Position numbers and translations under genes: made by a program. The notes beneath the pieces were generated by a model that was not told the origin of the DNA, searched no databases, and saw only the letters and a program-made list of their open reading frames with translations. 64,000 nucleotides of DNA from CAVVFX01 sp963777595. GTDB taxonomy: Bacteria > Acidobacteriota > Terriglobia > Bryobacterales > Bryobacteraceae. Shown here one piece after another: positions 34,745 through 44,077 of the stretch (position 1 is its first letter; every line of letters starts with the position of its first letter). The DNA is taken from positions 1 to 64,000 of the forward strand of contig CAVZRE010000016.1 in assembly GCA_963777595.1 (NCBI GenBank), read 5' to 3'.

Positions 34745-35293
34745 CTAGTTTGACGAGGTGGCCTTTAGATCCTTAATCTGCAGTTCGTTCACTACCTGCT
34801 GCACGTTGGGAACAGCAGCCGCGTCCTTTTCTGCCTGGGTGCGTTTCACTGTGGAGTCCACTGCACCGGTCAAGGTAACGACGCTATTTTTGACCGTGTA
34901 CTGTACGCTCTCGTGCAGCTTGTCCTGGATGAGAGCCGCATCCAGGTTACCTATGATACCCTTGTCCAGGTCCGAGTCCACTTTCTTAGCATCCGTTGCG
35001 TCGCCCGGTGGAATCACCGCAATCTGGTTCGCCACAACTTCGGATCCCGCGATCGATTGTGCGATGGATTGAGCTTGTGATTTGTCGGCGTCTGTCTTCA
35101 CGTGCCCGCCCAGGGTCACGACACCCTTATCGCGATCCTGGCGCAGGGAGACGTCTTTGAGGCCCGCCTGATCGAGCGATGCGCGAAGGCTGTCATTAAC
35201 GTCGGGCGCCTTGGCGGTGGTCGTTGAGCACCCTATCAGAGCCCCGGTCACGACTACTGTCAGCAGGGACAAGAACGTTTTGAGCATTTTCAT
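34745..35293 (-). CDS. BON-domain lipoprotein
   Basis: 182 aa. The signal peptide ends in a lipobox, LIGC (Cys about 22), indicating an outer- or inner-membrane lipoprotein. Two BON domains follow: about 33-95 (LRASLDQAGLKDVSLRQDRD...VVTLGGHV) and 115-180 (DAALIQDKLHESVQYTVKNS...VVTLTGAV). BON domains bind phospholipid and are induced by envelope stress (OsmY-like). AAAGGA precedes the ATG. It follows the long minus-strand operon but has its own spacing of ~105 bp, so it may have a separate promoter. Confidence 0.85.
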   Translation of the reverse strand: MKMLKTFLSLLTVVVTGALIGCSTTTAKAPDVNDSLRASLDQAGLKDVSLRQDRDKGVVTLGGHVKTDADKSQAQSIAQSIAGSEVVANQIAVIPPGDATDAKKVDSDLDKGIIGNLDAALIQDKLHESVQYTVKNSVVTLTGAVDSTVKRTQAEKDAAAVPNVQQVVNELQIKDLKATSSN

Positions 35294-35398
35294 ATCTTTC
35301 CTTTGATTTGAGAATCGGTCTACCTCCTTTTCAGAGCACGAGAAGCACCGAACACCTGGAAGGTGTGCATGAATCCTGCAGCGCGTCCCGGCAAACGC

Positions 35399-36700
35399 TT
35401 AAGGGATCGAGTCCAACCACCCGTTCGTGAATCCGGCCCGGCGCAGGCCTTGAATCACATACGGACAACGCCGCATGAGCTGCCACAAAAATCCGTTGCG
35501 GTAGTTCTCGATCATCAAGACGATTGGGCCCTGGTTCAAGCCGAAATGCCACTGCGATACCCAGCCGCAGGGCTCTCCGTCTTTTGCGGGAAAACTTGGA
35601 TTGAAAGTCGCTTTGAAACCGTAGCGATTCTTCTCGCGCAGATGCAGTTCGGTAAGATGTCGAAGCGTGGGGAGTACAATCTCGGGTGCAAACGGCAGCG
35701 ATGCCGCAACTGCCCAGGGCGCAATTGTCCCATCGTCCGGGCCGAATGGAACGCCTCGTCCCACATAGTCGAAGAACTTTCGTTTGACGCCATCCACTGG
35801 TACCGACGCAGGTCCCGGTCCATCGCTCGCCGTGACGCCCCAACAATACTCGCCGTAATGTCTCCAGCCGCCGGAATTGCGAATCGCGTATTGCTGTTGT
35901 ACGAGAGTGGCGCGGCGGCTATTCTCGAAGTAATCGATTCCCTTCTCGCGCATGACGTCGTCCTGGATGCCGCGAAGGTCCAACCATAAATGCGAGAGTT
36001 GGTGGATGAAGAGGGGCCCGGCGTAGAGATAGGAGTGCCGGTAGATCGTCTTCCATCGAAACGATGCCGTCCACGCCTGGTAAGTCAGTTCCGGTAAGGG
36101 ATGCGTGGGCGAGCCAAGGCCAAGCACCTGCAGCAGCAAGGACTCATCGTAGCCTTGCCACTCATATTTGATGAATCCAGTCTCGGGCTTCCAGCCAAGA
36201 GTAACCCTCGGCTTACCATTCTGGGCCCACTGCCAGTCAGCGCGCCGGTATAGGGTATCGGCGCACTCGCGAAGTTTACGCTCGATGGGATCGTCGCCAT
36301 TGAAATACGCGGCGGCCGCTAACGCACCGGCCAGAAGGTATGCCGTATCGATGGTCGACAGCTCGCATTTCCACGCGCGCCTGCCGGTCTCCATGTCGAG
36401 GAAATGGTAATAGAAGCCTTTGTATCCGGTCGCGTCGCGCTCGCTACCTTGAGGGCTATCCAGGAAGAATCTGACAGTGCTGAGAGTACGCTCAGCCGCG
36501 TCCGGGCGGCTCATGAAGCCGCGTTCGACACCAGCCGGATAAGCCGCCAGCGCTAATCCCGTTGCGGCGATACTGGCGGGCCAATCGGGTCGGGTCTTGT
36601 CTCTTACCAGGCCGTTTGCAGGGTTTGATTCGTACAGGAAATAATCGAACGTTTCTCGCTGAAGCGTCTCCAGCATCGCATCGTCGGAGGGATGCTCCAT
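35399..36700 (-). CDS. Glycoamylase-like protein (GH144-like)
   Basis: 433 aa with the glycoamylase-like domain found in GH144 beta-1,2-glucanases and in cyclic glucan synthases. Conserved stretches are ETFDYFLYESNPANGLVRD, ATGLALAAYPAG, EWQGYDESLLLQVLGLGSPT, WGVTASDGPGP and FGLNQGPIVLMIENYRNGF. The Asp and Glu in these stretches are the likely catalytic and binding residues. Unlike many relatives it has no signal peptide, suggesting action in the cytosol. Its ATG overlaps the ppk2 stop by one base (TGATG), so it is coupled to the operon. Substrate uncertain. Confidence 0.75.
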   Translation of the reverse strand: MEHPSDDAMLETLQRETFDYFLYESNPANGLVRDKTRPDWPASIAATGLALAAYPAGVERGFMSRPDAAERTLSTVRFFLDSPQGSERDATGYKGFYYHFLDMETGRRAWKCELSTIDTAYLLAGALAAAAYFNGDDPIERKLRECADTLYRRADWQWAQNGKPRVTLGWKPETGFIKYEWQGYDESLLLQVLGLGSPTHPLPELTYQAWTASFRWKTIYRHSYLYAGPLFIHQLSHLWLDLRGIQDDVMREKGIDYFENSRRATLVQQQYAIRNSGGWRHYGEYCWGVTASDGPGPASVPVDGVKRKFFDYVGRGVPFGPDDGTIAPWAVAASLPFAPEIVLPTLRHLTELHLREKNRYGFKATFNPSFPAKDGEPCGWVSQWHFGLNQGPIVLMIENYRNGFLWQLMRRCPYVIQGLRRAGFTNGWLDSIP

Positions 36701-37563
36701 CAGAGCTGTTTGCGAATCGATTGCAATTCCCGCCGACGTTTCGCGGTCGTTTTCGGATACGCCATCTTCAGTGCACTGAGCGCATCCATGACAATTTGGG
36801 AGACAATCAATCGGGCATTCTCCTTGTCATCCGCGGGGACGACGTACCACGGCGCGTGATGAGTACTCGTCGCGTGCAGACAAGCCTCAAAAGCCTCCAT
36901 GTAATGCTTCCAAAATTTCCGCTCGTGAATGTCCGCGAGGCTGAACTTCCAGTTCTTGTCAGGCTCATCGATGCGCTCCAGGAATCGCTTTCGCTGTTCG
37001 TCCTTCGAAAGATGGAGGAATATTTTAACGGTGTGCGTTGCGTTGCGATGAAGATGGTTTTCCAGGTCCACGATGGAGCGATAACGTTCGTCCCAGATCG
37101 TCTTCTCGTCGCGGAACTCTTCGGCGAGGCCCTGGCTGCGGAGAATCTCCGGATGCACCCGAACCACCAGCACTTCCTCATAATAGGAGCGATTGAAGAT
37201 GCCGATCCGTCCGCGCTCGGGAAGCCGAAGAGTCGAACGCCAGAGAAAATCGTGTTCCAGTTCCTCGGCGCTGGGTTGTTTGAAACTGGAAACCTCGCAC
37301 CCTTGCGGATTAACCCCCGACATAACGTGCCGGATGGCGCCGTCTTTCCCGGCGGCGTCCATCCCCTGAAAAATCAACAGCAGGGCATACCGGTTGGATG
37401 CGTAGTGAAGTTCCTGCAGTTTACTCAACTCCTCAACGTGCTTTTCCAGGAGTTCCTGATAGTGCTTCTTCGACTCGCAATATGGCTTGATGACCGTCGG
37501 CCACTCATCGAGCTTGACCTTTTTCCCGGCCGCCACACGGAAATCCTCTGAATCGATTTTCAT
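36700..37563 (-). CDS. ppk2: Polyphosphate kinase 2
   Basis: 287 aa. It transfers phosphate between polyphosphate and nucleotides. Walker A is GMDAAGKDGAIRH (about 66-78), followed by the family segment NPQGCEVSSFKQPS and the Walker B/lid region FNRSYYEEVLVVRVHPE. The length and the single domain fit class I or III enzymes. It overlaps the proton ATPase gene by 4 bp and the glycoamylase-like gene by 1 bp. A second, truncated ppk2 lies at 50955-51084, so this is the only complete copy in the window. Confidence 0.92.
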   Translation of the reverse strand: MKIDSEDFRVAAGKKVKLDEWPTVIKPYCESKKHYQELLEKHVEELSKLQELHYASNRYALLLIFQGMDAAGKDGAIRHVMSGVNPQGCEVSSFKQPSAEELEHDFLWRSTLRLPERGRIGIFNRSYYEEVLVVRVHPEILRSQGLAEEFRDEKTIWDERYRSIVDLENHLHRNATHTVKIFLHLSKDEQRKRFLERIDEPDKNWKFSLADIHERKFWKHYMEAFEACLHATSTHHAPWYVVPADDKENARLIVSQIVMDALSALKMAYPKTTAKRRRELQSIRKQL

Positions 37564-40283
37564 TTGACCGCCGGGACGGGCGTCGCATGTCCCGCCTCAT
37601 CTTTCCGTGTCTCGGCTTCGGCGTCATCTTTCCGTGCCTCGGCTTCGGCCTCGCGCCAATCCTGATCGGCCTGGCCATCGTGACGGCCTCGTTCCTCATA
37701 GATTTCATAGGCCCGTTTGGCGATGTCCGGTTTCTGCGCAACTGATTTCTTTTCGAGCAGCGGAGCTTTCGTGGGATCGAGAATCCGATAAGCGAGCAGT
37801 TTCACGCGATCGTTCACCAGCGCCCAAGCCACGGCGTACGCCCAAACAAATCCTGCCCAACCCCAACCGAGAGGCGTCATGAACAGCCCGTAAACTGCAA
37901 TCAGAGTCGCTATGGTTTGCGTACCGAGGACCGCTAACCAAAGAATCCGCGCGGGGCGTATGGACCAGAATGGGCCGCGCGTGCGCGTCAAGAATATGGT
38001 GAGATGTCCGGCCACCGACAGTTTCAAATACATCAGCGTCTGGATGTGATCGCGGTCCAGATGAAAGACGCGCTCACCAAGATAGAATAAGCCAAATGCG
38101 GCCACGACGCCAATTACGCCCAGGACAGTGGAGACCCCCAACACCAGGCGCATGTTCCAGGCTTCGGGCTTGTCTTTGTAATGGACGTTGTCATAGGCAA
38201 TGGACAGGATGGCGCCATCATTGAGCAACGCCAGCATCACAATCATCACCGCGGTTACCGGATAGAAGTTGAAAACGAGAATCGCCAGCGTCATGAAGAA
38301 CAGCACGCGCAGCGTTTCTGCGATGCGGTAGATCGCATAGCTATTCATCCGCTGGAAGATGCGGCGGCTCTCCTTAATCGCATCGATGATCACCGATAAG
38401 CCGGAAGCCAGCAGCACGATGGATGCGGCCGCGCGGGCAGTATCGGTTGCGCCGGAAACGGCAATCCCGCAATCCGCTTTCTTCAGCGCCGGAGCATCGT
38501 TCACCCCGTCACCGGTCATACCGACGATATGTCCGTGCTGTTGCAGGACGTCCACAATATGGAATTTATGTTCGGGGAATACCTGGGCGAAACCGTCCGC
38601 TTTCGCGATGGCGTCGGCTGACTGCGCGGACTCGTGATGCTTGATATCGCCGAGGCCGCTAGCATCCAGGATGTTAGTGCCCATCCCCAATTGTCGAGCT
38701 GTTTCCTTAGCGATCGCCAATTGATCGCCGGTAACCATCTTGACGCTGACGCCCATCTGACGGGCGCTCGCGATGGTGGCTTTGGCTTGCTCGCGAGGCG
38801 GATCGAACAGCGGCAGCACGCCAACGATCTGCCACTTGCCTTCCTCATCCGCTCGCGCCACGCCTAATGAACGGTAACCCTTGGCCGCAAATTCGTTGAC
38901 CGCTTTTTCGATGGCTGGCTTTACCTCGCCGGCGTTGGTCGACATCGCCAGAATGACCTGCGGCGCTCCCTTAGCCACGAAGAACTGTTTACCATCCGCG
39001 CCTTTGACGGTAGCCTCGGTGCGCTTATGCACCGGATCGAACGGCTTGAAATGAACTACCTGGCACGCCTTGAGCGCTTTATCATCCTTTACGCCGCCGA
39101 TCACAGCCAGGTCGATGGTGTCCTTGTCTTCCGCACGCGAAGCTAACGCCGCGTAGAGGATGACCTGGTCGGCGGGATTGCCGCTCAGTGTGAAGGGGTC
39201 GCCCAGCGAAAGCTTGTTTTGGGTGAGCGTCCCGGTCTTATCCGAGCAAAGAATGTCCACGCCGGCCAATTCTTCGATCGCCGCGAGCCGGGTGACGATC
39301 GCTTGTTTTTTCGCCAGCAGACGAGCGCCGACCGCCATGGTCACGGACAGCACCGTGGGCATGGCCACGGGAATCGCGGCCACCAGAAGCACCAGGGCGA
39401 ACTCCAGCGTGCCCAGGATCGGGTCGTGACGGAAGAGAGCGACGCCGACAATCAGCGATACCAGAACCGCGGCGAGAATAATCAGGTAGTCGCCAATCTT
39501 CAGCACCGCTTTTTGAAAATGACTGGCGGTTTCCGCGCCTTCCACCATTTGCGCAGTCTTGCCGAAATAGGTATTCGTACCGGTCGCGTAGACCATTCCT
39601 TCAATCTCGCCCTGGCGAATGATCGATCCCGAAAACACGGCGTCGCCAAGCTTGCGTTCGACAGGTAAAGACTCGCCGGTCAATGCGGATTGATCCACCT
39701 GCACCGGGTCGCCCGGCAGCAGGCGCGCATCGGCCGGAACAATATCGCCGAGTTTCAAGCGGATGACGTCGCCAGGCACCAACTCGCGGGCCGGCGGGTC
39801 GGTCCACTTGCCATCTCGTTTGACTTTGGCATTGATCGCCAACTGGGCCTTGAGTGCGGCGATGGCGTTGCCCGCCTGGTGTTCTTCCCAGAATCCCACG
39901 ATCGCGTTGGAGACGAGCAACAAGAGGATGATGAAAAAGTCCGGCCAGTGGCGGACCACGCCCGACAGAATCACCGCTCCCTCGATCATCCAAGGGATTG
40001 GGCCCCAAAAATAACTGAGGAATTTCAGGAACGGATTGTCCTTCTTTTCAGCGATTGCGTTGGGCCCGTATTGCGCCAGCCGTTTCTGCGCCTCAGCTTG
40101 AGTGAGGCCGTCCGGCGACGAGCTCAGCTTTTTCTCAAGTTCGGGCATGGGAACAGATTTCAGGTCTTTCTGCACCGCATTCTTCGAACCGTCTTTCGCT
40201 GCGGCCCCGGTTCCAGGCTTCGCCCCGTTGGTGGATCCCGGTTTCGTATTGGGAGTTTTCGATTCGTCGGCGGTGGGTTTCAT
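37560..40283 (-). CDS. Plasma-membrane-type proton-efflux P-type ATPase with C-terminal DUF2934
   Basis: 907 aa P3A ATPase that pumps H+ outward. It has an N-terminal Lys/Gly-rich extension (about 45 aa), QSALTGESLPVERK in the actuator domain, CSDKTGTLTQNKL phosphorylation site, MTGDGVNDAPALKKADCGIAVS hinge (given here only to mark the conserved Asp pair), and ten predicted membrane helices. The last ~60 residues contain IAKRAYEIYEERGRHDGQAD and DWREAEAEA, a DUF2934 domain normally found in stand-alone small proteins, followed by Lys/Glu-rich repeats (ARKDDAEAE, TRKDEAGH). It overlaps ppk2 by 4 bp. It may use ATP from fermentation to maintain pH when acetate accumulates. Confidence 0.88.
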   Translation of the reverse strand: MKPTADESKTPNTKPGSTNGAKPGTGAAAKDGSKNAVQKDLKSVPMPELEKKLSSSPDGLTQAEAQKRLAQYGPNAIAEKKDNPFLKFLSYFWGPIPWMIEGAVILSGVVRHWPDFFIILLLLVSNAIVGFWEEHQAGNAIAALKAQLAINAKVKRDGKWTDPPARELVPGDVIRLKLGDIVPADARLLPGDPVQVDQSALTGESLPVERKLGDAVFSGSIIRQGEIEGMVYATGTNTYFGKTAQMVEGAETASHFQKAVLKIGDYLIILAAVLVSLIVGVALFRHDPILGTLEFALVLLVAAIPVAMPTVLSVTMAVGARLLAKKQAIVTRLAAIEELAGVDILCSDKTGTLTQNKLSLGDPFTLSGNPADQVILYAALASRAEDKDTIDLAVIGGVKDDKALKACQVVHFKPFDPVHKRTEATVKGADGKQFFVAKGAPQVILAMSTNAGEVKPAIEKAVNEFAAKGYRSLGVARADEEGKWQIVGVLPLFDPPREQAKATIASARQMGVSVKMVTGDQLAIAKETARQLGMGTNILDASGLGDIKHHESAQSADAIAKADGFAQVFPEHKFHIVDVLQQHGHIVGMTGDGVNDAPALKKADCGIAVSGATDTARAAASIVLLASGLSVIIDAIKESRRIFQRMNSYAIYRIAETLRVLFFMTLAILVFNFYPVTAVMIVMLALLNDGAILSIAYDNVHYKDKPEAWNMRLVLGVSTVLGVIGVVAAFGLFYLGERVFHLDRDHIQTLMYLKLSVAGHLTIFLTRTRGPFWSIRPARILWLAVLGTQTIATLIAVYGLFMTPLGWGWAGFVWAYAVAWALVNDRVKLLAYRILDPTKAPLLEKKSVAQKPDIAKRAYEIYEERGRHDGQADQDWREAEAEARKDDAEAETRKDEAGHATPVPAVK

Positions 40284-40343
40284 AATGTGTGCTCTTTCTG
40301 TTCTGCGATACCGCAGGTTTCGCGTGTGGCTGGATGTCTATTT

Positions 40344-40568
40344 TCAGGGACCAGTTGAGATCGGCTGCGACCGGAAGGGAGGCAGTCGCGACAAATCGTC
40401 GCTCATGACGTAGATCGCGAGGGCCGAAAGCATGAGGAACATTCCGACCCAGAAGCGCCAGTCATGATGCGCTCGCTGCCAGTAAGAACGTTTGTCACGA
40501 TCTATATGGATGTGATGAACAGCGGCGGGAACAGCCCCTTCGTTGCCCGGGTTAGTGGATTTGCTCAT
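40344..40568 (-). CDS. Small single-helix membrane protein
   Basis: 74 aa. A polar N-terminus with HHIHIDRDKRSYWQRAHHDW precedes one membrane helix (FWVGMFLMLSALAIYVM) and a short tail. The ATG at 40568 begins 8 bp after the aldolase stop and is followed 60 bp later by the proton ATPase, so it is an operon member. No family is recognised; a small partner of the ATPase is possible but unproven. Confidence 0.6.
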   Translation of the reverse strand: MSKSTNPGNEGAVPAAVHHIHIDRDKRSYWQRAHHDWRFWVGMFLMLSALAIYVMSDDLSRLPPFRSQPISTGP

Positions 40569-40576
40569 TGGGGTCT

Positions 40577-41635
40577 TTACGCGGCAGGCTTTGCGACATG
40601 CGGCATTCTCGCCGACGGCTTTTCCATCGCGGCGTTGTATTCGCCGCGACGGGCAGCACGGTTGCACCTGGCTCGATGCAGGAGGGCTTGCTGTGCCGCC
40701 GCCACATTCGCCTCCTCACCTCGCCAGATTTCTAGAGCCGGTTGCTGGATAGCGCGGGCAAACGAGAACGCCAACGCCCAAGGCATTCGCGATTTGAACC
40801 TGACATTCATGTCGTTTAATCGGGCCGATGCCAGTTCGGCGGATTGGCCGCCCGACAGAAATGCAACGCCCGGAACGGCCGCGGGGACGGCGCGCAAGAG
40901 ACATTTGACCGTGGCATCCGCCACCTCGTCCACATCTTCCTGCCTGGGGCAGGCCGATCCGGGAAGCACCATGTTAGGCTTCAGGATCATGCCTTCGAGC
41001 ATCACGCCCTGCGCATGAAGCTCAACAAAGACCGTGCGCAAGACTTCCTCCGTGACCTGAGCGCACTGGGCCAAGGTATGCTCGCCGGCCATCAGCACCT
41101 CGGGTTCGACGACGGGAACGAGTCCGGCTTCCTGGCAGAGCGCAGCATAGCGGGCCAACGCTTGTGCGTTGGCCTCGATGCAGGCAAGGGTTGGAATGCC
41201 GTGGCTCAATGCGATTACCGCCCGCCACTTGGCAAAACGCGCGCCCATTTGAAAGTACTCTTTGAGGCGGTCGCGCAATCCGTCCAACCCTTCGGTTATT
41301 TTCTCTTGAGGATGACCCGCGAGGTCCTTTGCTCCGGTATCGACTTTGATGCCGGGAATGATTCCCGCATCGAGGATGGCGTTGATGAAAGGCGTGCCAT
41401 CGTTTTTCTTCTGGCGAATCGTCTCATCGTAGAGGATCACGCCACTAATCGATTCGCCGAGGCCTGGCGTCGAGATAATCAACTGGCGATATGCTCGCCG
41501 GGCCTCCACGGTTTGTGGAATGCCCAACGGAGCAAACCGTTTGTTGCAGGTTGGATTACTTTCATCCATAGCCAGCAGTCCCTTGTTGCCGGCGACTATC
41601 TTAGTCGCGGTTTCGATCAGCTCTTGCTCGTTCAT
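40577..41635 (-). CDS. Class I fructose-bisphosphate aldolase
   Basis: 352 aa, of the eukaryotic-like class I type. It cleaves fructose-1,6-bisphosphate through a Schiff base on Lys219 in EGMILKPNMV. Other family positions are GLLAMDESNPTCNKRF (19-34), KVDTG (97-101) and VVEPEVL (175-181). Near the C-terminus the usual Tyr-containing tail is replaced by ARMPHVAKPAA. It overlaps the phosphoketolase gene by 4 bp (ATGA). In the operon it can condense the triose phosphate left by phosphoketolase back to hexose or send hexose into the lower pathway. Confidence 0.92.
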   Translation of the reverse strand: MNEQELIETATKIVAGNKGLLAMDESNPTCNKRFAPLGIPQTVEARRAYRQLIISTPGLGESISGVILYDETIRQKKNDGTPFINAILDAGIIPGIKVDTGAKDLAGHPQEKITEGLDGLRDRLKEYFQMGARFAKWRAVIALSHGIPTLACIEANAQALARYAALCQEAGLVPVVEPEVLMAGEHTLAQCAQVTEEVLRTVFVELHAQGVMLEGMILKPNMVLPGSACPRQEDVDEVADATVKCLLRAVPAAVPGVAFLSGGQSAELASARLNDMNVRFKSRMPWALAFSFARAIQQPALEIWRGEEANVAAAQQALLHRARCNRAARRGEYNAAMEKPSARMPHVAKPAA

Positions 41636-44073
41636 TTAGGTGCACTCCATTTCCAGTTGCGAATTTCCGGCAAGTCTTCGCCATGCTTGTCGATATAGAG
41701 CTTATGCTCGATCAGCTTGTCCTGCATGTTCTGCTTCAAGTAAGCGCCTTTAGAACCTAAATGCGGCAGTCGATCGACCACATCCTGCACCAGATGAAAC
41801 CGGTCCAGATCGTTCTGCACGCGCATGTCGAAGGCCGTCGTAATGGTGCCCTCTTCCTTGTAGCCGCGAACGTGCATATTGCGATTCGTCCGGCTGTAGG
41901 TCAGGCGATGGATTAGCCAGGGGTAGCCGTGAAAGCCGAAGATGATGTGTTTGTCCTTCGTGAACAGAGAATCGTAGTCCCGTTCGCTCAAGCCGTGGGG
42001 ATGCTCGGTCTGCGGCTGTAACTTCATTAGGTCGACTACGTTAATCACGCGGATCTTCAGTGCGGGCAGGTGCTCGCGAAGAATCGAAACGGCAGCAAGA
42101 ATCTCCAGTGTCGGCGTGTCGCCACAGCAAGCCATCACGACGTCCGGCTCGCCATCCTGATCGTTACTTGCCCATTGCCAGATGCCGATTCCTTCCGTGC
42201 AATGTACCACCGCCTGATCCATGGTCAGCCATTGCGGCAGCGCGTGTTTTCCCGCCACCACGACATTGACGTAATTGCGGCTCCGTAGAGAATGGTCGAA
42301 GACCGAGAGCAGGCAATTCGCGTCTGGCGGAAGGTAGGCGCGGACGATACTGGCCTTCTTATTGATGACGTGATCGAGGAAGCCGGGATCCTGATGGGTG
42401 AAGCCGTTATGATCCTGCTGCCAGACGTGCGAAGCGAGAAGGTAGTTCAGCGACGAGATCTTGCGGCGCCAGGGAAGTTCCGAGGTCACCTTCAGCCATT
42501 TGGCATGCTGGCTGAACATGGAGTCGACAATGCGAATGAAAGCTTCGTAGCTATTGAAGAGACCATGCCGTCCGGTTAACAGATAGCCTTCCAGCCAACC
42601 CTCGCACTGGTGCTCGCTGAGCATAGAGTCCAGGACGAGCCCGGCAGGAGCCAGGAATTCATCGTTGTCTACTTCGCGAGCATCCCATTGTCGATTGGTG
42701 ACTTCGAAGACCGCGCCCAGAAGGTTCGAGATGGTCTCATCCGGACCGAAGACACGGAAGTTGCGCTGATCCTGATTTAGCTTCACCACATCGCGAATGA
42801 AGTTACCCAGCACGAGGGTATCCTGTCCGTCGACAGCGCCGGGCGACGGAACGTGCACTGCGTGAGCGTGGAAATCCGGCATGCACAGGTCGCGCAGTAG
42901 AATGCCGCCGTTGGCGTGCGGATTGGAGCCCATTCTCCGGTTGCCCTTCGGCGCCAGATCGGCTAACTCCGGCATGAGACGGCCATGCTCGTCAAATAAC
43001 TCTTCAGCCTTATAGCTCTTCATCCAGGCTTCCAGCAACGGGACGTGATTGGGATGCTCGGAATCCACCAGGATCGGTACCTGGTGCGCCCGGAAGGTTC
43101 CTTCGATTTGCAAACCGTCGACCACCTTCGGGCCTGTCCATCCCTTGGGCGACCGCAAAACGATCATTGGCCAGCGCGGACGGGCAGCGTCTTTTGTGGT
43201 TCGCGCATGTTCCTGGATTTGGCGGATGTCTTCGACGGCCTTATCGAGCGTCGCAGCCATTAGCTGGTGCATCGTTTCGGGATCGTCGCCTTCCACAAAC
43301 AAAGGATCCCAACCGCAGCCGCGGAAGAATTGCTCCAGTTCTTCGTGTTCGATCCTGGAAAGGACGGTCGGGTTGCTGATCTTGAAGCCATTGAGATGCA
43401 GGATGGGCAGCACAGCTCCGTCAGTGATCGGATTAAGAAATTTGTTGGACTGCCATGCGGTGGCCAGTGGACCGGTTTCCGCTTCACCGTCGCCGACCAC
43501 ACAGGCGACGATCAGGCCGGGATTATCGAACGCCGCGCCGAAAGCATGGCTCACCGAATATCCCAACTCGCCGCCTTCATGAATCGAGCCTGGCGTCGTC
43601 GGCGCAACATGGCTGGAGATCCCGCCGGGAAACGAGAACTGCGTGAAGAGCTTCTTCAGCCCAGCCTCGTCCTGGGTGACGTTTGGATAAACTTCACTCC
43701 AGGTGCCTTCGAGATAAACGTTGCCCACGATCGCCGGGCCGCCGTGACCGGGCCCCGCGATGTAGAACATGTCCAGGTCGTATTTCTTGATGACCCGATT
43801 CAGATGGACGTAGATGAAGTTCTGGCCCGGGGTCGTGCCCCAATGCCCGACGACCAGAGGCTTCACGTGAGCGAGTTTTAGCGGTTCTTTCAACAGCGGA
43901 TTGTCGTAAAGATAAATTTGCCCGACCGACAGATAATTGGCCGCGCGCCAGTAAGAATTGATCTTCTGGAGCATTTCCGGCGTGAGTGTATTGGTTTTGG
44001 CGGTCAAGTCCTTGGCGTCGATCGCGTCAGGTTTCTTGTGAGGCCGTTCGGGAGTCAGCGTATTGGTCTTCAT
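41632..44073 (-). CDS. xfp: Xylulose-5-phosphate/fructose-6-phosphate phosphoketolase
   Basis: 813 aa, full length. A thiamine-diphosphate enzyme that converts xylulose-5-P (or fructose-6-P) and phosphate into acetyl-phosphate and a smaller sugar phosphate. The cofactor motif is GDGEAETGPLATAWQSNKF; YIAGPGHGGPA, HEGGELGYSVSHAFGAAFD and HDHNGFTHQDPGF are family signatures. The N-terminus carries an imperfect duplication of TNTLTPE (residues 3-9 and 27-33), diverged at the DNA level. The acetate kinase gene ends 4 bp upstream, so its acetyl-phosphate is converted to acetate and ATP by a neighbour enzyme. Confidence 0.95.
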   Translation of the reverse strand: MKTNTLTPERPHKKPDAIDAKDLTAKTNTLTPEMLQKINSYWRAANYLSVGQIYLYDNPLLKEPLKLAHVKPLVVGHWGTTPGQNFIYVHLNRVIKKYDLDMFYIAGPGHGGPAIVGNVYLEGTWSEVYPNVTQDEAGLKKLFTQFSFPGGISSHVAPTTPGSIHEGGELGYSVSHAFGAAFDNPGLIVACVVGDGEAETGPLATAWQSNKFLNPITDGAVLPILHLNGFKISNPTVLSRIEHEELEQFFRGCGWDPLFVEGDDPETMHQLMAATLDKAVEDIRQIQEHARTTKDAARPRWPMIVLRSPKGWTGPKVVDGLQIEGTFRAHQVPILVDSEHPNHVPLLEAWMKSYKAEELFDEHGRLMPELADLAPKGNRRMGSNPHANGGILLRDLCMPDFHAHAVHVPSPGAVDGQDTLVLGNFIRDVVKLNQDQRNFRVFGPDETISNLLGAVFEVTNRQWDAREVDNDEFLAPAGLVLDSMLSEHQCEGWLEGYLLTGRHGLFNSYEAFIRIVDSMFSQHAKWLKVTSELPWRRKISSLNYLLASHVWQQDHNGFTHQDPGFLDHVINKKASIVRAYLPPDANCLLSVFDHSLRSRNYVNVVVAGKHALPQWLTMDQAVVHCTEGIGIWQWASNDQDGEPDVVMACCGDTPTLEILAAVSILREHLPALKIRVINVVDLMKLQPQTEHPHGLSERDYDSLFTKDKHIIFGFHGYPWLIHRLTYSRTNRNMHVRGYKEEGTITTAFDMRVQNDLDRFHLVQDVVDRLPHLGSKGAYLKQNMQDKLIEHKLYIDKHGEDLPEIRNWKWSAPK

Positions 44074-44077
44074 GGTT

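Noticed and set aside
35300..35320. Possible FNR/Crp-like site upstream of the BON gene (TTGAT followed by AATC)
   Set aside because: Only one half matches TTGAT-N4-ATCAA; the second half is absent and no comparable site was seen before the other stress genes.
36562..37551. 329-codon plus-strand frame over ppk2
   Set aside because: It is antisense to a clear PPK2 gene with all motifs; no ribosome binding site or family resemblance.
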